64,000 nt of DNA, from positions 12,239,965 through 12,303,964 of the forward strand of contig NC_133292.1 of NCBI RefSeq assembly GCF_005239225.2. Reading direction: 5' to 3'. Made by a program: the position numbers and the translations under genes. This DNA is from Populus alba (taxonomy: Eukaryota; Streptophyta; Magnoliopsida; Malpighiales; Salicaceae). Every line of letters starts with the position of its first letter. Within the stretch, counting starts at the first letter, position 1. Shown here piece after piece: positions 10,640 to 22,249 of this stretch. The notes below the pieces were generated by a model that made no database searches, had not been told where the DNA came from, and was given only the letters and a program-made list of their open reading frames with translations.

Positions 10640-13105
10640 TCTTTGATCGGTTGTTGAAACTACTAATATATAATTCTGATTTAATTACCACAAACAAAAT
10701 AAATTTATAGTATAATCATGAAAACTAAGTTGAACTCAAAAGAAATTTTGTTTAATCTTCTTACAGTATACCAAAATGAGAAAGAACGGGGGATTTGAAT
10801 GAAAAATTCAAGAAGCAATAATTCTAAAAATAATAAATTGAAATGTCGTTAAATCAGTTCAAGATCCATAAATCTATTTCTATAAATATGTTGATCATCG
10901 AAGTAAAATAAATATTCTTTCACATCAAGCAAATAAATTCGATATCTTTTAAAGTCGAGGGAAATTGATGAGATTACGAGTATATTAATTAAGAAAAGCT
11001 CTCTAATCAATTTCTCACCAACCTGTTTGGACTGATCATCCCACAGTACGGAGCCTCATGCTCATTGCATTTTGATTTTCTAACGAGCTTTACCTTATGA
11101 TATTCTTGTTATGACCTATTTGAGAGACCTTCTTATTAGAACCTAAGCCATAATTGTATATATATTTCTCATTGATGTATAACCCTGTGTGTGTACGTTA
11201 AACATTATCTATTTATTGAGTTATGAAACTTACCCTCTCATTATTTATCTTTTCAAGCTTATAGCTTATTAGCGGGTTATTTTTGTTGAACCTTCAGAAC
11301 CTGCTCTTTTGTTGAAATTAGTACTTTATATAAATATATATAGTTAGTGCTCTGCAACTATGAATTTGTATTAACTCTCGTATTAAGACAATCAAATTAT
11401 TATGAAGTTATTTTTGTTATTAGTGCTATGTTGAACTCTGATTGAGTTATTCGAAGGATAAGTTTGTATGTAAGTTTGGGTTCACATAGGTATGGAACCT
11501 TGAAGGGGAACCTTGCCTATATGCCGGTCATGGATCCAGGAATCGGGTCGTGACACATTCACTTGGCAGTAGTATTAGGAATAAAATCTACGCACTTATT
11601 CTAAGCAAACATTCAAAAGCTTAACAATTTTAACTTAGTTTATTCTTCCCTAATAAATCAAGATAAGAGTTGCAAAAATCAAATTAATTGTTTTTGCTTT
11701 TTACTTTAGTTCCTAACAATAATTACAGATTGAAAGAAACTAGAAAGCATACATGGCATCTCAAAACAATTCAATAAGCTTGAATAACAATCAATAACAT
11801 AATTCTGAACAAGAAAACATAAATACTTGAATCCGAAAGAATTACAATGATAACTTTACTTCTCACAACGTGTTAATGGAGATGATGTATATCCCTCTTG
11901 AACCAAATTCAAGAGTTTAATTCATAGTTGCTGGAAAATTGACAAAAGCAGAGAAGATATGAATGTTTTTCGGATCATGTTTTAGTTGTGTTCTGCTCTC
12001 TTTATCCTCCCCCTTTGTTGTTGAAATCTTAAGGATTCTTAGACTAATTAGGGTTCTTCATGATGCTAAATTCGTTCCTTCTTTATCTAGTCTTTAAGAT
12101 TGGATAAATCTATCAGATTTTTGTGTTGAAAATTGATTCTGTTGTTGTAACAATTCTGTTGTAATTCCAACTCTGCTACAACTTAGACTTTTTTTTTACT
12201 TGGTTTCTTGTAATATCCAACCATCATAGTTGTATTCATTCATTCATAGTGTGTTAAAGGCTTGATATGCATCTTTCTTGGGTCCTAAGGCCCACTGTTT
12301 TTATATCAGATTATCAGTTGTAGTAGGATGCTCGACACTGTTGGTTTCCTTATCAGAGTAGGAAACCCATCTCGTCCTTCAGATTGTGTCTGGAGTTTGG
12401 CATTGAAAATGATTTTAGCTGAATTGGAATCCCTCATAAAAGTTGTAGTACTAGATGTGTAGATGAATTTGGGCTTTGAATCTCCTGATTTTGATATCTG
12501 AAGCTCAAGATATTCTCGTTTGAATATCTAGTGTGAAAGCAGAGAATCCTGCTGTGAGTAGAATTTTGACCCGAGTTTATAGGTTTGATTAGATATCCAA
12601 ATGAGATCGAGTTTTTGCCCATGATACATTCCTGGAAAGCTTGACATGTGTACTTCAACTTAGATTAAACTCATGTTCTCATTTGGGAACTCTAACTTGG
12701 TGAAAAAAACTGTCACAAGAAGCTAGGTCCAAAGCATAAAATGCAGAAATTCTTATTAATTTTTTAATGATTAATTTACGAAGTCTCTTCTGCATGCCAA
12801 ACTCATAAAAATAACTTCCAATAAACTCATATAAGTTCAAAATACATTAAAAAGCATAGAGTAAAAGAAATAAAAACATGCTTATCAATCTTTATCTTGT
12901 ATAAACCCATAATTTTTACTTTACATGATGAAAAAAAAAAAAGAATAAATCCAAAAACTTGTTTGTTTGCATGATTATAGAGACCATAATACTCAATCAC
13001 TAACAATAAAGCTGCAACTTAATCAAACAACCTATTAAGTACACGCTTGACAACAATTTCTTGGCCCTCTGAATGTGCAGCTTTTTTCCTCGGCAAATAC
13101 CAATT
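10640..13105. other. AT-rich intergenic DNA
   Basis: No convincing gene. It contains the LTR-like segment at 11060-11555. The short open frame 12434-12658 (minus) has no recognisable domain and unremarkable composition. The last ~100 bases before 13106 are presumably the WAK-A 3' UTR. Confidence 0.5.
11060..11555 (+). mobile_element. Candidate solo LTR or LTR remnant
   Basis: The stretch ends with 'ggtcatggatccagg' and 'aatcgggtcgtgaca', which resembles the 3' end of some plant Ty3/gypsy LTRs, where 'gggtcgtgaca' is followed by the primer-binding site. Here no primer-binding site follows, and no internal retroelement coding sequence is nearby. That would fit a solo LTR. The left boundary is a guess, and I did not find a matching target duplication for the candidate right flank 'cattc'. 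Confidence 0.35.
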
Positions 13106-15611
13106 TTAAATGCTATTGGTGAAGTTTTCAATCTCGAAGGATATGACAGTTTGGGATTGACTCGTGGAAGGACTTGTGTTGTTGCGGAAAGATTGTGATG
13201 ATTGGCCTAGCAAGTGCTCTGTCTCATCGCTATTTTGCTGGGTCCATGATTTCTGATTAAGGGATTTCAGCTTAGCAAGCTCCTCTGACACTTCCTTCAT
13301 GGATGGGCGGTTTGCTCCTATGCTATTCAGACATCTTTTAGCAAGCTCAGCAACAGCTTCTATCTCATCCATCTCAGCTTCATCAGCTGCTTGAAAATCC
13401 AAAATCCCAAAAAGATCATTATTTTCCAATGCTGAGTTGAAGTACTGAATAAAGTTCCGTTTCTTTCCTGACTTGGCATTTGAGTTCGGCTTCTCTCCTG
13501 TGAGAAGCTCCACAAGAACTACCCCAAAGCTATAGACATCACTTTTTTCAGTTAAATTACCCGTCATAAGATACTCTGGATCCAGGTAGCCGAAAGTTCC
13601 TTGTATTTTCGTGGCTAAAATATTGGTCTGGCCTGGAGAAATAAGCACCGAAGCTCCAAAATCTGCTACCTTTGCCGTGTAATTATCGTCTAATAGAATG
13701 TTCACCGACTTGACATCTCCGTGAATAACTGGAGGGTCTGCTAGAGAGTGCAAATAATCAAGCGCAAGAGCAGCCTCCGATGCAATCCTCAGACGATTGC
13801 TCCAGGAAGCCAATACCTGTGACCTTTTGTCATGGATGTGCTTGAAAAGGGTTCCATTTGAGATGAACTCGTAAACTAGTAATGGCACTTTAGTCTCCAA
13901 GCACAGGCCCAGGAGTTTTACCACGTTCTTGTGGTTGACCTGTGAAACAACGCAGATTTCATGTTGGAAATCCTCGTTCATCTGAGCTTTGTCCACCCCC
14001 TTGGACTTCTTGACAGCAACTGCTGTAGTGTCTTCTAAAACTCCTTTGTAAACTGAACCGAAACCACCTTCCCCGAGTTTTTTATCATCATCATAATTGT
14101 TGGTTGCTTTTGTCAGCTCTGCCTCACTGAAAATCCTTACTCTTTGATGCTTTAAAACCGTTCCCCCATTTTCTCTGAAGTTCTTGTCCTTTCTTCTTTT
14201 ACTCAAGATCATGAAGATCAATAGACAAATAATCACCAGGGAAACTATTGCGCCTATGACTGCATACAGAAAATCAATGGAAAACAGATGAATCTCGTGA
14301 ACAGAAACGTTTCCATGCCATATTTAGTGGCTATGCTAATCTCATGTGTTGAGTGGGAGGAATAAAGGTTGTATGCAAAACAGAATCCAATAACAGGAGC
14401 TTGTTGGTTCTCTTAGTACTAAAGATGGAGCTCTGGAAGCAGTCAAAGCAAGCAATAGCAAACACTGGTATAGAAGAAAAATGCAAAGGACATTTACCTG
14501 CTATAATGGTAGTGATAGCAAATCCTTGACAACCTACTTTTCCATCACCATGCATGCCAAGTGAACATTTACATTCGTAATCCCCAAAGGTGTTGTGGCA
14601 TTTACCATGACATGTGTATTTCTCGGGATCCTTGCACTCATCAATATCTGCAAACATAACAAATTATGAGTTTACCTTAGAAGTTGTTTTGTTTCAATAT
14701 CAATATCTGAGAATAAGAATGAACAATCTTTTAATTTCAATTACGAAACTACTCAAGGCATCTGTCGCTTTACCTTGGCACCATTGTTCAAGATATGGGT
14801 TTCCTTCGAATCCTGTATTGCATGCGCAACGATATCCTTGACCATTATCAGAGTAATAGCAATTTGTATTGATGCCACAAGCATATGAACTCTTATTGGC
14901 CTGAGCCCCTTCGCATGTCTCGTTTTGAGCTACCCATTCGATCACAACATTTGATGTATGATTAAGTTTTGGAGTACGAGAGAGTGGCCAATCCGACAGG
15001 TCAAGGGAGTCTTTGTCCTCAAGGAATGCAAAGCCACAGGGGTTAAATTCGGAAACATTCGTGTGGTTGTAATTGCTCCCAATGGTAATATCCAGAGACT
15101 TGAGACCCTTGGGAATCGAGGTCTGGCAGCATCCAGAACCTGAGCAGGGATTATCCTTTGACATGATAACATTTCTAGTGCATAAAGAGAGACAAGACGC
15201 CCCGAATGTCCCCTCCTTGTTGGTCACCGTGCCAATGGTATCACAACCAACTGCTGTGAACATATTTCGAGAGTCTGAAAATGTGTAGGCTGGTCCAAGT
15301 GTAATATACGAATTGAAATGCCTGTCCCGCAGCCCTGACTTGTTATAGCAATCGAACGATATATAAAATATTCCTGCAGTGACTGTGCCATTCAGCAATG
15401 ATATATTGCGAGCAGGCATGTTCTTTCCAAACCACAGTACTTCATCAGTGGAATTGCAATCTAGAAAGAAGTTTGCATTCATGGCACATCTTGGTTCCCC
15501 AATCCCAAACGGGTAAGGAACAATAACATCCCCACACCTTTCTTGGCAGCCATCTCTCACATCTGGATTTGCTGTTGCTCCTGTTACTGCAGCCACTAGC
15601 AGCAACATCAT
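13106..15611 (-). CDS. WAK-A, wall-associated receptor kinase
   Basis: A receptor-like kinase of the plasma membrane. Known family members bind pectin fragments outside and signal through a cytosolic Ser/Thr kinase. Exons: 14774-15611, 14498-14647 and 13106-14259, all phase 1 as usual for WAKs; 713 aa. The order is a short signal peptide, a cysteine-rich wall-binding domain starting CQERCGDVIVPYPFGIG, an EGF domain (CGINTNCYYSDNG...), a calcium-binding EGF (DIDECKDPEKYTC) in exon 2, a membrane segment at ~330-350, and the kinase. Kinase motifs are GEGGFGSVYKG, VAVKK (K413), DFG (D529) and FGYLDPEYL. The catalytic loop reads HGD (509-511) instead of HRD, a non-RD type. The start is uncertain: an upstream ATG at 15642 matches the WAK-B start but is out of frame by one base, so I use the first in-frame ATG, which gives a short signal peptide. 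Confidence 0.85.
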
Positions 15612-16769
15612 CAGCAAAAAACACCCTCCTCTGAAGTATCATTTTCTATACACCACCACCCAACTTAATATATGTATACAAAGAAGCTCCTTCTCCAAAC
15701 CAACTCTCTCCCGTTAATTTTGAATTGTGCAGCTTCATTTCCTGGTAGACAATATATAGCAAAGAGAGACTGACAGAAAACACTCATCATATGACCAATT
15801 CCGAGATGATCAGGTCAATGAAGTCTTGAGTGTCCTTTCTTTGATCTTTCTTCAATAGTAATTCAAAATTAACCCAAATGTGATGTAATTAGACTAAAAT
15901 AAATGATGTGAAAGAAACCAATAGGAGAAACAGACAGGGAAAAGAAAAGTCCCTCCTTAGAATACACTATACCCCAAAATTACTAAATGATATCTTTAAT
16001 TATCTCAGTAATGGGAAAGATTTAACGTGGACATGGGAGCTTTGGCAGCACCTTTCCCACGTCATTTTCAGCCACTCTTCTTTTTGTGATGCTCTTACTC
16101 CGACCTCTCAACTTCTTAGTTGATATCTTATGGTGACCACATCCTATTGGAAAATATAGACCGACGTCTGTGGAAAATAGCCAATTATTCTTTTGGAAAA
16201 TTCTGTCTTTATTGTATTTTTTTTTTTAATCCTACTGGAAAATATCCCTCCTAAGCCATTAGTCAATGAGGCCTGAAGACAAAAACAAATGTTGTGGAGA
16301 AACAGACAATGAGAAGAAAAGTCCCTCCTTAGAATAGTACTGTTCTACCGGGATGCCCCACCACAAAGGCAGCCATTTTGGAATTCTTTATTCTTTCTGC
16401 AGGCCAGGTTCCCTTTTCCACAAGGTATGTTTTCTCATTGGAAGATTTACTCTTTGAAAATGAACATAAGCGTGTTAGTTTTCTTCTTCACAAAGCGTTT
16501 TTAAAGGTTTTTGAATTCTTTTTCTTTAAATTCTGTTTTTATATATATTTTTTAATCGTTTTGAAACTGCAGCGTTTCCAAACAAGCCCTCGCCGTCTTT
16601 ACTCTAAAGGGATGTTTAACAACTATTCTTGAAACAAAGCAGGGGACAAACCATGCATACAATTTCTTCTTTCAAGATTCTTTTCCTTTTTTATTACATG
16701 CGAGTAATTCGTAGAAGATGATCATACACTGTCAAACACTCAAGACTTTCCTTGACCTCAAGTAACTGA
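15612..16769. other. WAK-A upstream region with internal repeats
   Basis: Upstream flank of WAK-A. It shares segments with the WAK-B upstream region, for example 'gggagctttggcagc' at about 16036 here and at 30252 and 30495 there. 'agaaaagtccctccttagaa' occurs twice locally (about 15944 and 16316). An AT-rich remnant at 16490-16600 resembles the MITE-like element at 5522. No coding sequence is convincing. Confidence 0.5.
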
Positions 16770-17720
16770 ACACTACTGCAGTGCCATGGACTTCATGCTG
16801 CCGCTTCTTCAAAATTCTAATCTTCAACAAAACACAAAATCAATGCTAAATAACATAGTTATACATAACTAAAATGTAAATCTTACATTTTAAATTTATT
16901 TTTTCTTACTCTCTTCTCCTTCCTTTAATTATCTTTCTCTCTTTTCTCTTTTTTTTTCTTTCTTTCTTTCTTCACTCTTGCCGGTTCTCTCAAATCAGAT
17001 TTTCCTCTTTTTATTTTTTTTATTCTATTTATATTTATCAAGCTTTATTCAATTATCATGGTATATCTTATTCATTTATACCTGCATTTAAGCTTCAAAG
17101 GGTATTATTACCTTTTCCTATTTATGTTTCCAAAACATCACAATTAAAATTGCGTACAATATATGTTGTAACGGTGTTAGAATGCAGATTTATTTATTAA
17201 ATTTCAACTGCTCTATTTTTAGGCAGTAATTGAAGTTAAAACCCTCAACTTATTCTAACAGTAGAAGTTGCGAAATTCTTGTTCAGAGAAAACAAGCCAT
17301 GAGATTGTCTTTTCCTGATAGATACAAAATTAACTAAAGGAGAAATATGAAAAAATAATAGAAAATTTGTGAGAGGATCGCAATCTATATATCTATTACA
17401 TATATAGTATTAAAGCTGAAACCTCGAGGACTAATCCTTAGGAAATCCTTTCGATATTTTATATTTACGTGTATTAAGATTTTGGCATGATTCTTATTAT
17501 ACCTTTTCAGTCTCCGGAACACAAACTGTTATCCAACTTTTGAAATCAAGGTTCTAGTTTTTTATTCAGTTATCTAGATGCGAATGGACTCTTGTCATCT
17601 CATTAAATTAAATGACTTTTTAATCATAAAATTATTATCCATGATTTTTTGCATAAAAATATAGACGGTTCAGATCCATCTCTCACACTCATGATTTAAC
17701 ACGCTCCGATAGAATTAGAG
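16770..17720 (+). repeat. Orphan copy of the GH3 upstream flank
   Basis: It starts with ~40 bases matching the far 3' end of SMC3 ('ctgcagtgccatgga'). It then matches the GH3 upstream region 20785-21660 over most of its length, including 'caagccatgagattgt' and 'cctcgaggactaatcctta'. The match stops just before the TATA box seen at 21714, and no GH3 exon follows. It is a third partial copy of the SMC3-fragment/GH3 block. Confidence 0.65.
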
Positions 17721-18069
17721 TCCAAATCAGTTATCAAATGGGTAGAAACTTTGTGGGCCATAAGAATTAGGTCCCTGCCACCATGCCTAAGGTGAAGGAA
17801 CTTTGTGGGCTGGACACTGTGGAAAGGTAGTTGGGGTGGAAAATGGGTATAAAGTGAACTTCTTCAAGATTGGGCCGCCGAATTTGGGGGAAATGCTGTT
17901 GTTTTTAGCCACACAAAAAAAAAAAACCATATGGCCTAGGAGGTCGGTCATCTAACAACATAAAGTTTGTTTTTCAAAAAGTAATTTTTGAAAGAAAAAA
18001 AAAATTTATTTTTTTTATTTATTTATTATTAAAAAAATTAATTAAAAAAAAATACTTTCGATCAAAAAC
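17721..18069. other. Intergenic, no gene seen
   Basis: Includes a G-rich stretch (17810-17900) and an A/T-rich tract. There is no supported feature. Confidence 0.4.
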
Positions 18070-18470
18070 AATTTAGCTTAATTTATTGAACAGAAACGTT
18101 TCCATGCCATATTTAGTGGCTATGCTAATCTCATGTGTTGAGAGGGAGGAATAAAGGATGTTTGCAAAGCAGAATCCAATAACAGGAGCTCATTGGTTCT
18201 CTGGGTACGAAAGATGCAGCTCTGGAAGCAGTCAAAGCAAGCCATAGCAACCACTGGAATAGAAGAAAAATGCAAAGGACATTTACCTGCTATAATGGTA
18301 GTCATGGCAAATCCTTGACAATCTTCTTTGCCATCACCATGCATGCCCAGTACTGAACATTTACATTCGTAATCCCCAATGGTGTTATGGCATTTACCAT
18401 AACATATGTATTTCTGGGGATCCTTGCACTCATCAATACTGTAAACATAAGAAATTATGAATTGACCTTA
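18070..18470 (-). pseudogene. WAK EGF-exon fragment
   Basis: A copy of WAK-A exon 2 and the following intron (14310-14660), with the calcium-EGF codons around CKCS..GMHGDGKEDCQGF. Two extra bases and other changes disrupt the EGF frame, and neither ectodomain nor kinase exons are attached. On the left it joins SMC3-free AT-rich DNA; on the right it runs into the WAK 3'-flank unit at 18590. Confidence 0.7.
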
Positions 18471-18589
18471 ATTCAATACAATTTAGTCTACACGAATAAA
18501 AATTCTAGAAAAGTTCTACGCATTTACAAGTTGTTTTGTTTTGATCTAAATTTCTCTACGTTCTTTGAAATGCGCTTGCACTATCTTAA

Positions 18590-19029
18590 TATTATTTTTA
18601 CAGGACCATCCGGCCAGCATAACAGAGGAGAGCTTGGGACTTTTACCCATAAATTAGCCTACAAGACAATAATCCCAGCCTTTGGCGCCATTAGCAACAA
18701 TCTGAGGAGGGACTATAAAAAACCAGTTTCCATTTTGCTTCAGTGGATGACCCAGAAACTCATGCATTCAAAGATGTCCCTTCTAGGCACACCAAGATCA
18801 CTCCATTTCTTCTTGTGATTTGCTAAATTTTCCCAAGGTGAGAAGAGAAATAATAAGATTAAGAGAATGTGAGCAAGATTTATATAGAAGAAAAAACAGT
18901 GACAGCGATGGCTTAAAGCATTTTCGCAAAACAAATACCGAAACAAATGGTCTCAAGTTTATCCAAGAACATTAGGTAAAAAGAAAAAGAAAAAACTTGC
19001 AGAGTCGAGACACGTTTCTTATTAATGGA
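18590..19029 (-). repeat. WAK 3'-flank unit, copy 3 of 4
   Basis: The same unit as 1865-2300, almost identical to copy 1, including the 12-20 bases to its left ('gaaatgcgcttgcactatct'). This marks where copy B of the large block begins. Confidence 0.65.
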
Positions 19030-19290
19030 TCACCAAGTCTTGAAAGGGACCAAAGGTTCGACATCTGATGATGATAGAACTTGATCAACTTGAAAACTGC
19101 TGCAAGTTATTGATGTAGAAGCATCATCCCTCGCACTGATTACTTCAAGGTAATTCAACTTAATGTTTTGGACTTTTCGGTGGATGGATTGATTGATTAA
19201 TAAATTACATTTAGGATAGTTCAAAAACAAGGAACACCTGCCACTGCCACTGCCACGTATTCAAGTGGATGCACATTAATTACCTACCAA
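19030..19290 (-). pseudogene. WAK C-terminal tail relic (kinase deleted), copy B
   Basis: The counterpart of 2301-2570 with the same tail ([14 protein letters not shown], stop) joined directly to WAK intron 2. The identical internal deletion shows that both relics come from one ancestor. Confidence 0.75.
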
Positions 19291-19859
19291 ATAATGGGTA
19301 GTTTTCCTTCATGTTCGCTCATGAATATAATGGCCCCATTATCTACCAAATAGGAGGTAGTTTTTCCCATGATCTCCTGTGATTTTAGTGGGTTGAGAGC
19401 AACCCCTACTTAGCCTCCACGCTTTCAGCCCCCTATTCCATGATCTTGGATATTAATAACTGTCACTAACCCATATTTTGCATGTCCACCTGACAGCCCC
19501 AACTGTCAGTTCTTGTTGCGTCATCTGTTTGAGTGTCTCGCATGCCTTGGACAATCCTTCGTCCAAGTTTAAGATCATGCCAAGTCGATCCAATGACTTG
19601 CACAAACTGTTGTGCGTTGTCGAATTCGCATCTGTGTGTAGGATGTCATTGTCTACACTGTCAAATTCCGCGACAGCCCTAGTTCTTGTTGGCCCATCCT
19701 CCTGACGAGCTTTCCTGATTGGCCTGGATAGTCCATTGTTCAGCCCAGAAACTCAAGCATTCAACAAAATCTTCCTGTCACTCAAATTATTCAAACCAGT
19801 AGTAGCTTAAGTGGACAAATTATCTGCAGATGTACAAGCAAGTATTCAATTATGGATGA
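19291..19859. other. Duplicated spacer, copy B
   Basis: The counterpart of 2530-3109, with the same 'ctaccaaata...gggtag' palindromes (19283 and 19342 regions). It has the plus-strand short frame 19478-19705 but lacks the C run. I recognise no product. Confidence 0.4.
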
Positions 19860-20700
<841 letters not shown>

Positions 20701-21713
20701 AAATCTTTCAAAATCAACTAAATAATCCATCACAAGTAGTATTACAATCAATTCATCAATCAAACTCAAAATAAAATCTACAAAACTCTAATCTTCAACA
20801 AAACAAAAAATCAAAGCTAAATAACATAGTTATACATAACCAAAATATAAAACTTACATTTTAAAAAAAAAATTCTGACTCTCTTCTTCTTCGTTTATCT
20901 TTCCCTCTTTTTTGTTCTTCTTCTTTCCCCTTTTCTCTCTCAAATCAGATTCTTGAGTGACATGTTGAAAATCAAAGCTAAATAATATAGTTATACATAA
21001 ACAAAGTTGTGAAATTCTTGTTCAGAGAAAACAAGCCATGAGATTGTATTTTCCTGATACAAAATTAACTCAAGGAGAAATACGAAAAAAATAATAGAAA
21101 ATTTGGGAGAGGATCGCAATCTATATATCTATTATATATATAGTTTTAAAGCTGAAACCTCGAGGACTAATCCTTAGGAAATCCTTTTGATATTTTAGAT
21201 TTTTTTTTAAAAAAAAGGAGGATCACGATCTATATTTAGAAAATAAAATTCAACCATGTCTGTGTGGCCTAATTTGTATTTACACGTCTTTTTCCAAAAG
21301 CTTCTCTCTCGATCAAATCTCTTCATTATACGTGCCGACCGTCGACAAAATTCTTTTCCTAAATGATCTATATTAATTTATGTGTATTATGATTTTCTCA
21401 TGATTCGTATACCTTTTCAATCTCTGGAACACGACAGATATCTCTATCGGAGGATAGCCCAGCAACTGTTATCCAACTTTTGAAATCAAGGTTCTAGTTT
21501 TTTATTCAGTTATTTAGATGGGAATGGACTCTTATCATCTTATCAAACTAAAAGACTTTTTGATCGCGGAGTTTTTATCATAATTATCTAAAAATATACT
21601 CAACTACATAAAAATATGATTTAACACAATCTGATAGAATTAGAGTCAAAATCAATTATCAAAACTATCCGAATCCTGCTAGAAAAAGGTGTCACGATCA
21701 CTCACCACTACTA
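20701..21713 (+). promoter_or_regulatory. GH3 upstream flank
   Basis: DNA upstream of the GH3 gene, duplicated in part at 16830-17720. It contains pyrimidine-rich stretches (20880-20945) and AT-rich DNA. No individual regulatory site can be named with confidence apart from the TATA box that follows. Confidence 0.45.
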
Positions 21714-21720
21714 TTATAAA
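21714..21720 (+). promoter_or_regulatory. GH3 TATA box
   Basis: TATAAAA in a good context, about 535 bases before the ATG. With transcription starting ~30 bases downstream, a 5' leader of about 60 bases would run into the splice donor at 21809. Confidence 0.5.
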
Positions 21721-21808
21721 ACCAAACACTTACTCCCCACGTCTTTGTTTCAATCAATAAATTTTGGGTTCACCTCTGTTACTCTTACTAGGTTTTGGAC
21801 GTAACCAG

Positions 21809-22212
21809 GTAAGTACTAGTTGATGTTGTTATAGGAGGAACAAGGATATTATTCATGTTTCTGTGAAATAGTTCCAACATTATCATCACAATATCACATT
21901 AAGCATGCTTTGATTTTACTTTATTTTTTACTCTGTCCACATGTGTCGAGTGTGGATTGAATGAAAAATATTTGTTTGTGCTTTTCATGTTAATGTTATT
22001 GTAAGGTATGTCCAGTTTGTTTCTGTGCTTCAAGCAATGGTTAATTAGTATTTTTTTTTTTAAATCCCACGCTCCTATCATAGACACATTGAATCTCTGG
22101 TAATGAGCTTGTATACTTTTCTGTGTATATATATTAATAAGTTTTTTATGTTATTTAATTATAGTTCGCTTTATTTTTAATCAATTACATCTGTATATGT
22201 ATCTTTTGACAG
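21809..22212 (+). other. Probable 5'-UTR intron of GH3
   Basis: The donor 'accag' followed by 'gtaagtac' is near consensus, and the acceptor 'cttttgacag' lies 38 bases before the ATG. Removing these 404 bases gives a compact leader without upstream ATGs from the TATA box onward. This is inferred from splice signals only. Confidence 0.5.
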
Positions 22213-22249
22213 TTTTGAAGTCTCTAAGAGTTTCTTCAAAGACAACAAG

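Noticed and set aside
12434..12658. Minus-strand frame of 74 codons
   Set aside because: No start context, domain or homologous copy in the window, and it lies in AT-rich intergenic DNA.
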